A stretch of DNA of 64,000 nt from Cytobacillus firmus DS1 (GCF_000565285.1 NZ_APVL01000020.1:1-64000); one strand, 5' to 3'. Counted from the stretch's first letter, positions 7,076 to 17,221 are shown. The notes: a model not told the origin generated them from the sequence alone. Program-made: numbers and translations.

Positions 7076-8194
7076 TTAAACAAGTGCCGGCAGCTTAAAG
7101 TCGCGGGAGCATACAAACGTTTCCTGAGCTATGGCCGGTTCAAGCTCTTCATCTGCTGTATGGCCGCTTAACTGTTCATTTGAATAATTAATTCGGCCGA
7201 GACCGATTTCTTTTCCCTCTTCATCCAAAATGCGGACGACTGCTCCATCCTTAAATCGCCCTTTGACTTCCTGTATATCAGAGCAGTACAGGTTTTCCTG
7301 ATGATCCACAATAGCCTCTATTCCATGGGAATTGATGGTCACCTTTCCTTCAGGGCCTGAGTGGAATGCAATCCACTGCTTTTCATTATCCAGATTAAAT
7401 GCATCCGGCTCCGGCGTGAAGAAGGTGCCTCTCGCTCTGTTTTCCACAGCTTCCATTAAAATATTTTCCGTTCCTGCTTTTCCTAAAAAGGAATCAATTC
7501 CCGCAGCCATTGCAATTTTCACTGCCTGGATTTTTGACTTCATGCCGCCTGTTCCTACAGCACTTCCAGATCCTCCTGCAGCAGCTTCAATTTCAGGTGT
7601 AATGCTGTGAACCCTCTCCAGAAGAGTTGCATGAGGATTATCATTCGGGTTGCTGTCATAGAGGCCGTCAATGTCAGATAAAATAATCAGTAAATCTGCA
7701 TCAATCAGACCAGCCACTTTTGCAGCCAAAGTATCGTTGTCCCCAAAGCGCAAGCGGTCGACCGTAACCGTATCATTTTCATTTATGATTGGGATGATGC
7801 CTCGCTCCAGCAGTACATTCATAGTGTTATGCATATTGCCATAGCGATTTTCATCGGAGAAATCGCTTCTGGTAATTAAGATTTGTGAAGCTACATAACC
7901 ATGAGATAAAAAGAGTTCTGAGTAAGATTCCATTAATAGCCCCTGGCCAATAGAAGCCGCAGCCTGTTTTTCCGGAAGAGAAGAAGGCCGGTCAAGGCAG
8001 CCAAGCTTCCTATATCCTGCTGCTACAGCACCTGATGACACAACAGCCGTTTCATACCCGGCATCCTTCAGCTCGACAATTTGCTCTGCAAATTTTTCAA
8101 GCTTCCTGCGGCTGATCTCCCCGTGCATGCTTGTTAATGAGCTGCTTCCAATCTTAATAACAACTCTTTTTATCTGCTTCTCTTTAATCAACAT
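7076..8194 (-). CDS. proB: glutamate 5-kinase (proline synthesis)
   Basis: A 372-residue enzyme phosphorylating glutamate on its gamma-carboxyl with ATP, the feedback-controlled first step of proline synthesis. The amino acid kinase domain occupies about residues 1-255 (VVIKIGSSSL near the start, GTGGMKSK in the middle) and a PUA domain the C-terminal 100. AGGAGG 8 nt before ATG 8194 fixes the start ten codons inside the longest frame. It is 35 bp downstream of proC and 19 bp upstream of proA. Confidence 0.97.
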   Translation of the reverse strand: MLIKEKQIKRVVIKIGSSSLTSMHGEISRRKLEKFAEQIVELKDAGYETAVVSSGAVAAGYRKLGCLDRPSSLPEKQAAASIGQGLLMESYSELFLSHGYVASQILITRSDFSDENRYGNMHNTMNVLLERGIIPIINENDTVTVDRLRFGDNDTLAAKVAGLIDADLLIILSDIDGLYDSNPNDNPHATLLERVHSITPEIEAAAGGSGSAVGTGGMKSKIQAVKIAMAAGIDSFLGKAGTENILMEAVENRARGTFFTPEPDAFNLDNEKQWIAFHSGPEGKVTINSHGIEAIVDHQENLYCSDIQEVKGRFKDGAVVRILDEEGKEIGLGRINYSNEQLSGHTADEELEPAIAQETFVCSRDFKLPALV

Positions 8195-8229
8195 CCAATA
8201 CCTCCTGTGAACTTGAAAATCCATTTCCC

Positions 8230-9072
8230 TTAGGAAGTGACAAGGGCGCCTTCCAACTCTTTGCTGATCTCCTTCGACCGTTTGGCGGCATGCTCGACTG
8301 CCTGTGTGATGGCTTCGCCTCCGTTGTATCTCCTTAACGCTTCGAGTCCTGAGGCGGTCGTACCATTAGGAGAGGTCACTTTCTCTCTTAGAGAAGTTGG
8401 CGCTTCTTCTTTTTCAAGCACCATCTTAGCTGCTCCAAAAATCGTCTGAGCGACAATTTTGCGGGCAGTCTCTTCATCCATTCCATTTTGCACCCCTACC
8501 TGCTCCATGTTTTCCATCAGATAATAGAAGTAAGCAGGGCCGCTTCCGGCTAATCCCGTAAAAACATCCATCTGGTCTTCATCGATGATATACACTTCCC
8601 CCATGCATTCCAGCAATTCCTTAACCATTTCCACATTGGCCATGCTCGTATTCTTTCCAGCCACGACAGCAGTCGCAGATTCCTGAATCATGCTTGATGT
8701 ATTCGGCATCACACGCACAACCTGCTGTCCAGGATTTAAATGTTCTTCCATGAACTCTGTTGTAATGCCTGCCAAAACTGAAAGAATCACCTGGCCGGGA
8801 TATAATTTGTCTTTAATCGAACGCAGGGCTTCTTCTGCCCCTTTTGGCTTCATGGCTAAAATAAATAAATCAATTTCCTCAAACGGAAGCTCGTTTTGCG
8901 GCATGGCACTTACACCATACTGCTCATGAATCTCTTCCAGCCTGTCTGCATTGCTCCTGTTCGTTACGAAAACCCGATCAGGTGACATTTTTTCAGCTGT
9001 AATGACTCCTGAAATCATGGATTCCGCCATTGACCCTGCTCCTAAAAATGCGATTGTTTTATTGGCTAACAT
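8230..9072 (-). CDS. proC: pyrroline-5-carboxylate reductase
   Basis: A 280-residue NAD(P)H-dependent enzyme for the last step of proline synthesis. The Rossmann motif GAGSMAE is at 11-17, and the C-terminal dimerisation domain contains the conserved GSGPAYFYYLME and SPNGTTASGLEALR stretches. AAAGGAGG is too close to the first ATG (9078) and properly spaced for ATG 9072, which I use. It is the first gene of the proC-proB-proA unit. I see no T-box in front of it, unlike the proline-starvation-controlled proBA of B. subtilis. Confidence 0.96.
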   Translation of the reverse strand: MLANKTIAFLGAGSMAESMISGVITAEKMSPDRVFVTNRSNADRLEEIHEQYGVSAMPQNELPFEEIDLFILAMKPKGAEEALRSIKDKLYPGQVILSVLAGITTEFMEEHLNPGQQVVRVMPNTSSMIQESATAVVAGKNTSMANVEMVKELLECMGEVYIIDEDQMDVFTGLAGSGPAYFYYLMENMEQVGVQNGMDEETARKIVAQTIFGAAKMVLEKEEAPTSLREKVTSPNGTTASGLEALRRYNGGEAITQAVEHAAKRSKEISKELEGALVTS

Positions 9073-9134
9073 GGACATCCTCCTTTAGATGAAAAACTGT
9101 TCGTATATCCGTTCGTATTTTATCAACGTTATCT

Positions 9135-9162
9135 ATATTAACATGCTCAAATTCAGATTCAA
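9135..9162 (-). promoter_or_regulatory. possible sigma-A promoter of proCBA
   Basis: Minus strand: -35 TTGAAT (9157-9162), a 16-bp spacer, and -10 TAATAT (9135-9140), about 60 bp before the proC start. It is the best match in the region. Confidence 0.45.
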
Positions 9163-9380
9163 GGGTATTAGGGAAAGACGGGAGGATAAGGGCGAGATAG
9201 TGAATGAAAACGCTGACATATGCGGCCACAGTTCCGCTGAGGCTCTCTCAGCGTGAATAATCCTCTCTCAGCCCGATTTTTGCAATAATTTAATTTCCAG
9301 TTTCTCACGTCTGCAGAAATTAAGCACACCCAGCCGGCTGAGCTGCAGGAATAAAGGGAGCAGAAGTTAAATAAAATAAG
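9163..9380. other. noncoding interval upstream of proC
   Basis: No credible gene. A perfect 7-bp dyad CGCTGAG / CTCAGCG lies at about 9236-9254, and the minus-strand sequence GCTGAGAGAG occurs twice within 35 bp around it. These could bind a protein or form RNA structure if transcription starts further upstream. No T-box signature (GGTGGAACCGCG-like) is visible. Confidence 0.4.
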
Positions 9381-9412
9381 AAAAAAGCTCCCAGCCAAAA
9401 TGGCTGAGAGCT
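9381..9412 (-). terminator. terminator of the rplM-rpsI unit
   Basis: Minus strand: stem AGCTC-CAGCCA / TGGCTG-GAGCT (12 positions, one mismatch) with a 3-nt loop followed by TTTTTT, 15 bp past the rpsI stop. It isolates the proline cluster from ribosomal transcription. Confidence 0.92.
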
Positions 9413-9426
9413 TTGGTAAGCAATAA

Positions 9427-9819
9427 TTAACGCTTTGAGAACTGAGGAGCACGACGAGCACCTTTAAGACCGTATTTCTTACGTTCTTTCATACGTGCGT
9501 CACGAGTTAATAGTCCTGCGCGCTTTAATGTTGGACGGAATTCCGGATCAGCTTGAAGCAATGCACGAGCGATGCCGTGGCGGATTGCGCCAGCTTGACC
9601 AGTGTATCCACCGCCGTTTACATTTACAAGAATGTCGTAGCTGTTAACTGTTTCAGTAGCTACAAGCGGCTGTTTTACAACTTCACGTAAAGCTGCAAAA
9701 GGAATGTAATCTGTGATTTCACGACCATTGATGATGATTTTACCGTCGCCTGGAACTAAACGAACACGTGCAACGGAGCTCTTACGACGACCAGTACCAA
9801 TATATTGAACCTGTGCCAA
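9427..9819 (-). CDS. rpsI: 30S ribosomal protein S9
   Basis: A 130-residue S9, whose C-terminal tail reaches the P-site tRNA. The diagnostic N-terminal [12 protein letters not shown] and the basic C-terminus ending in SKR are both intact, so the tail is complete. It follows rplM by 20 bp and ends the transcription unit at a strong terminator. Confidence 0.98.
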   Translation of the reverse strand: MAQVQYIGTGRRKSSVARVRLVPGDGKIIINGREITDYIPFAALREVVKQPLVATETVNSYDILVNVNGGGYTGQAGAIRHGIARALLQADPEFRPTLKRAGLLTRDARMKERKKYGLKGARRAPQFSKR

Positions 9820-9839
9820 GTTAATAACCTCCCTAAAAA

Positions 9840-10277
9840 TTATCCACGAAGTTCGTAAACTTCAGGTTGTTGTGCTTGGTGCTTATGTTCGCTACCAGCA
9901 TATACGTGTAATTTCTTGAACATTTGACGGCCAAGAGAGTTCTTTGGAAGCATGCCTTTGATAGCAAGCTCAAGCATTCTCTCAGGGTAGTTTGTACGCA
10001 TTTCAAGAGCAGTTCTTGTTTTTAGACCGCCTGGGTGCATGCTGTGACGGTAGTAGATCTTGTCAGTAAGCTTTTTCCCAGTAAGTTCGATTTTTGAAGC
10101 GTTGATAAGAATTACATGATCACCAGTATCAACATGTGGTGTATAAGTTGGTTTATGTTTACCACGTAGGATTGACGCTACTTCACTAGCAAGACGACCA
10201 AGAGTTTTGCCTTCAGCATCAATCACGTACCATTTACGTTCGATATTGTTTGAATTCGCCATAAACGTTGTACGCAT
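9840..10277 (-). CDS. rplM: 50S ribosomal protein L13
   Basis: A 145-residue L13, an early assembly protein of the large subunit. The start is ATG 10277 ([10 protein letters not shown]), set by TAGGAGGG; the open frame extends 8 codons further. Conserved blocks such as [10 protein letters not shown] and [15 protein letters not shown] are present. It is driven by its own promoter and preceded by a leader hairpin that could mediate autoregulation. Confidence 0.98.
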   Translation of the reverse strand: MRTTFMANSNNIERKWYVIDAEGKTLGRLASEVASILRGKHKPTYTPHVDTGDHVILINASKIELTGKKLTDKIYYRHSMHPGGLKTRTALEMRTNYPERMLELAIKGMLPKNSLGRQMFKKLHVYAGSEHKHQAQQPEVYELRG

Positions 10278-10331
10278 CAGTTTCCCTCCTAATAGTTCCA
10301 TTCATAATCAATTTTTGGTTTATCTATTCGA

Positions 10332-10357
10332 CACAATAAGTTCCGGGGCTTATCGTG
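10332..10357 (-). promoter_or_regulatory. L13 leader hairpin
   Basis: On the minus strand, CACGATAAG pairs with CTTATTGTG (9 bp, one G-U) around an 8-nt loop CCCCGGAA. It lies about 20 nt after the predicted transcription start and 54 nt before rplM. Position and size fit the ribosomal protein L13 leader known from Bacillota, thought to sense L13; I cannot run the covariance model. Confidence 0.65.
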
Positions 10358-10381
10358 GTTTTAATAATAATACCATATGCT

Positions 10382-10410
10382 ATAATATAACTTTGACAGT
10401 CTAATGTCAA
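10382..10410 (-). promoter_or_regulatory. sigma-A promoter of rplM-rpsI
   Basis: Minus strand: consensus -35 TTGACA (10405-10410), 17-bp spacer, -10 TATTAT (10382-10387). It makes rplM-rpsI independent of the upstream truA transcript. Confidence 0.85.
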
Positions 10411-10489
10411 GCGAATGTTACACCTGGTTTAGTTGTTTTGAAATCTTTTTTTATATGAGTTTGGCTTTACAACGCGCCCCCGCGGTTCC

Positions 10490-11248
10490 TCAACTATTTT
10501 TTCCAAAATTTTTATAAAAAACTTTCCACAAATATAAACCTTGGGGAGGAGCTGTTTTTCCTGCAGCTGATCTGTTTTTTTCCTTAAGGACAGATGGCAT
10601 GGAATCGGGGGCTCTTTCCCCTGAGCCGACTTCCAGAAGGGTGCCTGTCAGGATCCGGACCATATTATATAAGAATCCAGAGCCTCTAAAGCGGAAGATG
10701 AGCATATTCCCTTCTTCAAGCACATCTATCTCCTGGAGTTCCCTGACTTTATCCTCCACTTCCGTCTTGGCGGAGCAGAAGCTTGTAAAATCATGGGTTC
10801 CTATTAAATACGCTGCCGCCTGTCTGATCGCATCCGTATTTATTGTGTACGGGTACTGATAGGCATAATGGCGATTAAACGGGTCTCTCCTGGAGGATCG
10901 GTGCACGAAGTACCGATATTCCTTCCCTTTTGCATCAAAGCGGACATGAAAGTCATCTGACACTGTCTCCGTCCCGATGATGACCACATCATCCGGAAGC
11001 AGGGAATTAAGGGCGATTTCCCATTTTTCAATCGGAATATTCAATGGGGAATCGAAATGAATCACCTGGCCCCTTGCATGGACACCTGCATCGGTTCTGC
11101 CTGAGGCAGTCACCCTGATGTCTTCTCCTTTATGAATCTTCTTTAAGGCCCGTTCCAGCTCTCCCTGCACAGTCCGCTTGCCAGGCTGCACCTGATAGCC
11201 TGCAAAAAGGGTGCCGTCATACGTCACAATACATTTAAATCTTTGCAT
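10490..11248 (-). CDS. truA: tRNA pseudouridine(38-40) synthase
   Basis: A 252-residue enzyme that isomerises uridines 38, 39 and 40 in tRNA anticodon stems. The catalytic aspartate is D53 in SGRTDAGVHA. The usual TruA length and the closing GLYLWKVFY segment are present. It follows ecfT by 12 bp and is probably cotranscribed with the ECF transporter genes, as in B. subtilis. Confidence 0.97.
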   Translation of the reverse strand: MQRFKCIVTYDGTLFAGYQVQPGKRTVQGELERALKKIHKGEDIRVTASGRTDAGVHARGQVIHFDSPLNIPIEKWEIALNSLLPDDVVIIGTETVSDDFHVRFDAKGKEYRYFVHRSSRRDPFNRHYAYQYPYTINTDAIRQAAAYLIGTHDFTSFCSAKTEVEDKVRELQEIDVLEEGNMLIFRFRGSGFLYNMVRILTGTLLEVGSGERAPDSMPSVLKEKNRSAAGKTAPPQGLYLWKVFYKNFGKNS

Positions 11249-11260
11249 AAGGTCACCCCG

Positions 11261-12058
11261 TTACGTTCTCAGCAGGATTAACACCAGGGACAGGGCTGCA
11301 AGCATGGCGAACATTGCTGTATCCTTCAGGCCCCAGCTAAGCTGCCTGTATTTTGTTCTGCCTTCCCCGCCTCTATAGCCGCGTGACTCCATCGCCACAG
11401 CAAGCTCTTCAGCCCGCTTGAACGAGCTGACAAACAAAGGAATTAAAAGAGGTATAATGGCTTTAACACGCTCTTTGAGGGGGCCGCTTGTAAAATCGGC
11501 TCCCCTGGCTGTCTGGGCCTTCATAATTTTATCGGTTTCCTGCATGAGTGTCGGAATGAAGCGAAGGGAAATCGACATCATCAAAGCCAGTTCATGCACT
11601 GGAAACTTCACTTTATTTAATGGATTAAGCAGACTTTCCAGGCCATCCGTTATTTCAATCGGAGTCGTGGTTAATGTCAGAAGAGAAGTCATCAGTATGA
11701 GCAGGAAAAAGCGCAGTGAGATGAATATCCCCTGTCTCAAACCTTCCTCATAGATCGTAATCCATCCAAACCGGAAGAGCACTTCACCCTCTTTTGTCAG
11801 AAACAGATGAAGGAATAAAGTGAAAATAACAAGCAGAAGGACCGGCTTCAATCCTGTATAGATAAACCGGATCGGCACCTTAGATAAAGCAATCATAAAA
11901 AAGGTATAAACCGTCAGTAATCCGTATGTCAGCAAATTATTTGCCAAAAAGACTATGCACACGAATAAGAATATAAGGACAAGCTTTGAACGGGGATCCA
12001 TCCTATGGATGACAGATTCGGCCGGAACATAGCGCCCAAAAATCATCTTGTCCATCAT
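11261..12058 (-). CDS. ecfT: energy-coupling factor transporter transmembrane protein EcfT
   Basis: A 265-residue membrane subunit of the shared ECF module, which couples ATP hydrolysis to substrate-binding S components for vitamins. Several hydrophobic helices fill the first half, and the two cytoplasmic coupling motifs are visible as ARGAD (MKAQTARGADF) and SRGY (AMESRGYRGG). The start overlaps the ecfA2 stop by ATGA, indicating translational coupling. No S component is encoded nearby, as usual for a group II ECF system. Confidence 0.96.
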   Translation of the reverse strand: MMDKMIFGRYVPAESVIHRMDPRSKLVLIFLFVCIVFLANNLLTYGLLTVYTFFMIALSKVPIRFIYTGLKPVLLLVIFTLFLHLFLTKEGEVLFRFGWITIYEEGLRQGIFISLRFFLLILMTSLLTLTTTPIEITDGLESLLNPLNKVKFPVHELALMMSISLRFIPTLMQETDKIMKAQTARGADFTSGPLKERVKAIIPLLIPLFVSSFKRAEELAVAMESRGYRGGEGRTKYRQLSWGLKDTAMFAMLAALSLVLILLRT

Positions 12059-12924
12059 GTGGCTGTCCCCCTTTTCATCACAGCAGCAATCTCATCCGTC
12101 AGCTCATCCATTGTCAGGCAAGTTTTTGAAAGACGGATATTAAGTGATTTTTCCATTTTCAGCTGAAAGCGGACAACCTCCGGAACATCGAGGCCAAGCT
12201 TAAGCAAGCCTTCCGGAGAAGAAAAAATTTCTTTCGGCGTTCCCTTTTTGTATACTTCACCGTTGTGCATGATGACAATCTGATCAGCGTAGCGGGAAGC
12301 ATCCTCCATGCTATGTGTCACAAGCACCGTCGATAGCCCCCTTGTCCCATGCAGGCTGTAGAACATATCCATGATTTCCTTTCGGCCCCGCGGATCAAGA
12401 CCTGCAGTAGGCTCATCCAGGACAATAACATCAGGCTCCATTGCCAGCACTCCAGCTATGGCTACACGTCTCATTTGACCGCCTGACAAGTCAAATGGGG
12501 ATTTGCTTAAAATTTCTAACGGCAAGCCCACCTGGCCTATAGCTGCTCTGGCTCTTTTTTTGGCTTCCTCCTCTGACACTCCGAAGTTCATCGGGCCAAA
12601 GCAAATATCTTTCTCGACCGTTTCCTCAAACAGCTGATGCTCGGGAAATTGAAATACGATTCCAACCCTTTGACGGATTTCCTTCAGGTTTTTTTGTTTC
12701 TTTTCCGGGGTGATCTTCCGCTCTCCAATCAATACCTGGCCTTCTGTCGGCTTAAGCAGGGCATTTAAATGCTGGAGGACAGTCGATTTGCCTGATCCGG
12801 TATGACCGATGATTGCGAGAAACGTGCCAGATGGAATATCGATGGAGACATCCTTTATTGCGAGACGTTCAAATGGCGTATTAACCTGATAACGGTATTC
12901 TACATTTTGGAGTGAGATGTCCAT
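12055..12924 (-). CDS. ecfA2: ECF transporter ATPase EcfA2
   Basis: A 289-residue ABC ATPase, partner of EcfA1 in the ECF heterodimer. Walker [10 protein letters not shown] (40-48), signature [10 protein letters not shown], Walker [13 protein letters not shown] and the H-loop VTHSMED are all intact. Its start lies within the 3' end of ecfA1 (25-nt overlap), and its stop overlaps ecfT, so the three genes are one translationally coupled unit. Confidence 0.97.
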   Translation of the reverse strand: MDISLQNVEYRYQVNTPFERLAIKDVSIDIPSGTFLAIIGHTGSGKSTVLQHLNALLKPTEGQVLIGERKITPEKKQKNLKEIRQRVGIVFQFPEHQLFEETVEKDICFGPMNFGVSEEEAKKRARAAIGQVGLPLEILSKSPFDLSGGQMRRVAIAGVLAMEPDVIVLDEPTAGLDPRGRKEIMDMFYSLHGTRGLSTVLVTHSMEDASRYADQIVIMHNGEVYKKGTPKEIFSSPEGLLKLGLDVPEVVRFQLKMEKSLNIRLSKTCLTMDELTDEIAAVMKRGTAT

Positions 12925-13739
12925 AATTCTTCCACCAACTCTTCTTCAGATAAATAATGCCTTGATAACGGCAACCCTTTTTCTCTTAATATCTTGCTCA
13001 GCTTCACAGGAAAAGGAATATCCAGGCCGAGTTTTACAAGCTCTTCATCCATTTGGAAGATTTCCTCAGGTGTGCCTTCCCGATATAACTCTCCTTTGTT
13101 CATAACCACGATGCGGTCAGCCTTTGAAGCTTCCTCCAGGTCATGAGTGATGGAGATGACGGTCATGTGATAATCCCGCTTGAGCTCTCTGACGGTTTCA
13201 AGCACCTCTTCACGCCCTCTTGGGTCCAGCATAGAGGTTGACTCGTCGAGAATAATAATATCCGGCCTTAAGGCAATAACGCCGGCAATGGCCACCCTTT
13301 GTTTCTGGCCGCCGGAAAGATGGTGCGGCTCTTGATTAAGAAAAGATGACATTTTGACCTTCTCCAGTGATTCTGTAACACGCTGAACCATGTCATTTCT
13401 TTCAATTCCATGGTTTTCTAAACCAAAAGCCACATCATCCCGTACGGTCGTTCCGACAAACTGGTTATCCGGATTTTGAAAAACCATGCCAATCTTCTTT
13501 CTCGTTTCCCATACCGTCTCTTCGCTCAATGAAATTCCGCCTACTGTAATGCTGCCTTCCAGGGGAAAGTGGAGGCCGTTAAGCAATTTAGCAAGTGTTG
13601 ATTTTCCGGAGCCATTATGCCCGACTATTGCGAGCCATTCTCCTTTAAATATATTAAATGAGATATTATCCAGCGCATATGCTGCTTCTGCATCGTACTT
13701 GAACGAAACATTTTTCAATTCTACCAGCGGCTCGGTCAT
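12900..13739 (-). CDS. ecfA1: ECF transporter ATPase EcfA1
   Basis: A 279-residue ABC ATPase. Walker [10 protein letters not shown] (40-48), signature [10 protein letters not shown], Walker [13 protein letters not shown] (Ser in place of the usual Pro after the catalytic Glu) and ITHDLEE are present. In this subunit type the ATPase sites are formed with EcfA2. It is first in the ecfA1-ecfA2-ecfT-truA run; upstream lies a 756-bp noncoding interval rather than a direct join to rplQ. Confidence 0.96.
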   Translation of the reverse strand: MTEPLVELKNVSFKYDAEAAYALDNISFNIFKGEWLAIVGHNGSGKSTLAKLLNGLHFPLEGSITVGGISLSEETVWETRKKIGMVFQNPDNQFVGTTVRDDVAFGLENHGIERNDMVQRVTESLEKVKMSSFLNQEPHHLSGGQKQRVAIAGVIALRPDIIILDESTSMLDPRGREEVLETVRELKRDYHMTVISITHDLEEASKADRIVVMNKGELYREGTPEEIFQMDEELVKLGLDIPFPVKLSKILREKGLPLSRHYLSEEELVEELWTSHSKM

Positions 13740-13789
13740 TTGAAGTCCTCCTCTCGGCTCTGCTTCTCTATTTCAGCTCTGCTCTTATC

Positions 13790-13904
13790 AAAAGCGGAAG
13801 CGCCTTCGGAACAAGCAAAAAAGATTGTTCCTGCGAAGAACATCCAAGGAAGCTTTTCCTTGGTGCACACCCCGACACCTCGAGGGGTAGGCGCTGAAGC
13901 TAGA
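13790..13904 (+). repeat. interspersed multi-hairpin repeat, short copy B
   Basis: A 115-bp compact member. The ends AAAAGCGGAAGCGCC and GGCGCTGAAGCTAGA are shared with the longer copies and form a closing stem AGC-(3x3 loop)-AGCGCC. Inside are three further stem-loops: GGAACAA / TTGTTCC, CCAAGGAA / TTCCTTGG, and ACCCC / GGGGT (containing the CCTCGAGG block also seen in copies at 43209 and 55041). The interior sequence otherwise differs from the long copies, so shape and ends are conserved more than the middle. Confidence 0.8.
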
Positions 13905-13966
13905 TGCAAACACCCTTCCACAGAGATGTTCCCATCGTTCAATATTATATAGTTTCTTATATAATG

Positions 13967-13992
13967 AAAAAACCCGCCATTGTTGGCGAGCT
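13967..13992 (-). terminator. orphan minus-strand terminator
   Basis: Minus strand: stem CGCCA / TGGCG plus outer pairs, 4-nt loop, followed by TTTTTT. It lies 450 bp after the rplQ terminator and 63 bp before repeat copy B. No gene precedes it, so it may end an unrecognised small transcript. Confidence 0.7.
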
Positions 13993-14439
13993 TTAAATAG
14001 TTCGATAATAGGTTATGTTCCGGATAGCAAGCGTTGAATGATACCATTCTCCCACACTTGTAAAACACAAGAAAATCTGGATTTCTGCTATCTAAGCTTA
14101 TTGGATGCCTATTATGCCTCCCTATTAAAAGCTCATACTGACGCAGTATGGTGGTTGGTTCCTGCTATTGTATAAATGTTCAGAGACCTCGATTTCCTTA
14201 TGGTATATGAACATACTGAATTTAAAAAAGCCTGCACCTCTTTCCGTCAGGCAGTAAACTGCCGGGCGCATTTCTTATTTCCGGAAGAGGTGCATGAGCT
14301 AGACGAGTCAAATGTACCAGGCAATGGGGAATCTATCGCTCAACCATCCCTGTTTACTAGCTGTACATGCTCATCGTAACGCTCGTTTTTGGCCTGATAT
14401 CGGCGTTTCTGACAAATTAAGGAAACAGCCGCCTTTATA
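13993..14439. other. unexplained noncoding interval between rplQ and ecfA1
   Basis: No open frame here has a ribosome site and a recognisable protein; the longest ones run through terminators. It contains two minus-strand terminator-like hairpins (14224-14294 and the one ending at 13967) and a 7-bp dyad CATACTG-ACG-CAGTATG (14134-14150). In B. subtilis rplQ and ecfA1 are much closer, so this interval is either a decayed insertion or carries small RNA(s). Confidence 0.4.
14224..14294 (-). terminator. branched hairpin terminator in the rplQ-ecfA1 interval
   Basis: Minus strand: TGCACCTCTTCCG pairs with CGGAAAGAGGTGCA (13 bp, one bulged A) around a loop that contains an inner GGCAG-TTTA-CTGCC hairpin, followed by GGCTTTTTT. 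The T-run on the minus strand makes it a strong terminator. Confidence 0.65.
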
Positions 14440-14489
14440 GAAAAAGGGCAAAGAACAAGTTCAATGAAACCGTCCCGCGCCCTTTCCTT
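14440..14489 (-). terminator. terminator of the alpha operon after rplQ
   Basis: Minus strand: AAAGGGC pairs with GCCCTTT across a loop of about 30 nt, followed by TTTTC. It lies just after the rplQ stop. The large loop lowers certainty. Confidence 0.6.
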
Positions 14490-14495
14490 AAAAAA

Positions 14496-14882
<387 letters not shown>

Positions 14883-14934
14883 TCATTCAATCTGCTGAAA
14901 GCAAACATGCAGATAATCAATTAATCTTCATTAA

Positions 14935-15879
14935 TCAATCGTCCTTGCGTAAGCCCAGTCCAAGATCTTCTAATTTATGTTTTACTTCCTCAAGTGACTT
15001 TCTGCCAAGGTTGCGGACCTTCATCATATCCTCTTCAGTCTTATTGGCTAATTCCTGAACAGTATTGATGCCAGCGCGCTTTAAGCAGTTGTAAGAACGT
15101 ACAGACAAGTCAAGTTCTTCAATTGTCATCTCAAGTACTTTCTCTTTTTGGTCTTCTTCTTTTTCAACCATGATTTCGGCATTTTGAGCTTCATCAGTTA
15201 AACCGACAAAGATATTCAAATGCTCAGTTAAGATCTTCGCTCCAAGTGCAACCGCATCTTGAGGACCTGTACTGCCGTCAGTCCAAACATCGAATGTTAA
15301 CTTATCATAGTTAGTCATTTGACCCACACGTGTATTCTCTACCTGGTAAGAAATACGAGCTACTGGAGTGTAGATGGAATCGATCGGAATCACACCGATT
15401 GGCTGATCTTCTCTCTTGTTTTGGTCAGCTGGTGTATAGCCTCTTCCGCGTCTTGCAGTTAAACGCATGCGCAGATGGGCATTCGAACCAAGAGTAGCAA
15501 TATGAAGATCCGGATTAAGGATTTCAACATCGCTATCATGTGTTACGTCAGCTGCCTTCACTACACCTTCACCCTGAACATCGATTTCCAATGTTTTTTC
15601 TTCATCAGAGTAGATTTTAAGTGCTAGTTTTTTAATGTTTAAAATGATAGATGTTACATCTTCTACGACGCCTTCAATTGTTGAGAACTCATGAAGTACC
15701 CCATCAATTTGGATCGATGTGACAGCGGCACCTGGGAGTGAGGATAAAAGGATACGACGTAAGGAGTTACCCAAAGTTGTACCATATCCACGCTCAAGTG
15801 GCTCGACGACGAACTTGCCGTACTTGGCATCATCGCTGATCTCAACCGTTTCGATTTTTGGTTTTTCTATTTCGATCAT
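14935..15879 (-). CDS. rpoA: RNA polymerase alpha subunit
   Basis: A 314-residue alpha subunit: N-terminal dimerisation/assembly domain (to about residue 230), acidic linker, and a C-terminal domain with two helix-hairpin-helix motifs that contacts UP elements and activators. The frame has a TTG codon just upstream, but ATG 15879 after GAAGGAGGG gives the standard [10 protein letters not shown] start and length. A likely internal promoter lies in the 173-bp gap to rpsK. Confidence 0.98.
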   Translation of the reverse strand: MIEIEKPKIETVEISDDAKYGKFVVEPLERGYGTTLGNSLRRILLSSLPGAAVTSIQIDGVLHEFSTIEGVVEDVTSIILNIKKLALKIYSDEEKTLEIDVQGEGVVKAADVTHDSDVEILNPDLHIATLGSNAHLRMRLTARRGRGYTPADQNKREDQPIGVIPIDSIYTPVARISYQVENTRVGQMTNYDKLTFDVWTDGSTGPQDAVALGAKILTEHLNIFVGLTDEAQNAEIMVEKEEDQKEKVLEMTIEELDLSVRSYNCLKRAGINTVQELANKTEEDMMKVRNLGRKSLEEVKHKLEDLGLGLRKDD

Positions 15880-16007
15880 CAAAATATACCCTCCTTCAAA
15901 ACGTCGAAACCCCGGCTAGCAATCTCTAACCGAAATTCCCCCATGTATACGTTCCCGTTTTGTGCACAACAACTGGAATAATTGTTCTGTATAACTAAAA
16001 AATTAGT

Positions 16008-16036
16008 ATCATATCCCATTATAGACAAGGATACAA
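16008..16036 (-). promoter_or_regulatory. possible internal promoter for rpoA-rplQ
   Basis: Minus strand: -35 TTGTAT (16031-16036), 17-bp spacer, -10 TATGAT (16008-16013) in the unusually long rpsK-rpoA gap. Confidence 0.5.
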
Positions 16037-16052
16037 ATTCTATACAGAAAAA

Positions 16053-16442
<390 letters not shown>

Positions 16443-16464
16443 TTAAAGTTACCTCCTTTACCGA

Positions 16465-16830
16465 TTATTTCTTCTTGTTCGCTACAGTCTTACGAGGACC
16501 TTTGCGTGTACGAGCGTTGTTTTTAGTGTTTTGTCCGCGAACCGGTAAACCACGGCGATGACGTAGACCGCGATAGCTTCCGATCTCCATTAGACGTTTG
16601 ATGTTTAGTGAAACCTCACGGCGAAGGTCACCTTCAACTTTCAATTTGTCGATGATGTCACGGATTTTGTTAAGTTCATCTTCTGTAAGATCACGAACAC
16701 GAGTGTCTTCAGAAACACCAGCTTCAGCCAAAACTTTCTGAGCTGTAGATTTACCAATACCAAAGATATAAGTTAATGAGATTACTACACGTTTTTCACG
16801 TGGAACATCTACACCAGCAATACGTGCCAT
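16465..16830 (-). CDS. rpsM: 30S ribosomal protein S13
   Basis: A 121-residue S13, forming inter-subunit bridges at the head of the 30S subunit. [15 protein letters not shown] and the [13 protein letters not shown] tail are diagnostic. It lies between rpmJ and rpsK. Confidence 0.98.
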   Translation of the reverse strand: MARIAGVDVPREKRVVISLTYIFGIGKSTAQKVLAEAGVSEDTRVRDLTEDELNKIRDIIDKLKVEGDLRREVSLNIKRLMEIGSYRGLRHRRGLPVRGQNTKNNARTRKGPRKTVANKKK

Positions 16831-16853
16831 TGTATAAGCGCACCTCCTTCAAA

Positions 16854-17202
<349 letters not shown>

Positions 17203-17221
<19 letters not shown>

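Noticed and set aside
9073-9380. Possible proline T-box in front of proCBA
   Set aside because: No T-box core (GGTGGAACCGCG-like) or specifier stem is visible, unlike the clear example before cysE.
9168-9461. 97-codon minus-strand frame between proC and rpsI
   Set aside because: It begins inside rpsI, crosses the rpsI terminator and has no ribosome site.
13736-14068. 110-codon minus-strand open frame upstream of ecfA1
   Set aside because: It runs through an intrinsic terminator and repeat copy B and has no recognisable protein features; an open frame by chance.
14176-14379. 67-codon + strand open frame in the rplQ-ecfA1 interval
   Set aside because: It spans a 13-bp terminator hairpin, lacks a good ribosome site, and gives no protein-like sequence.
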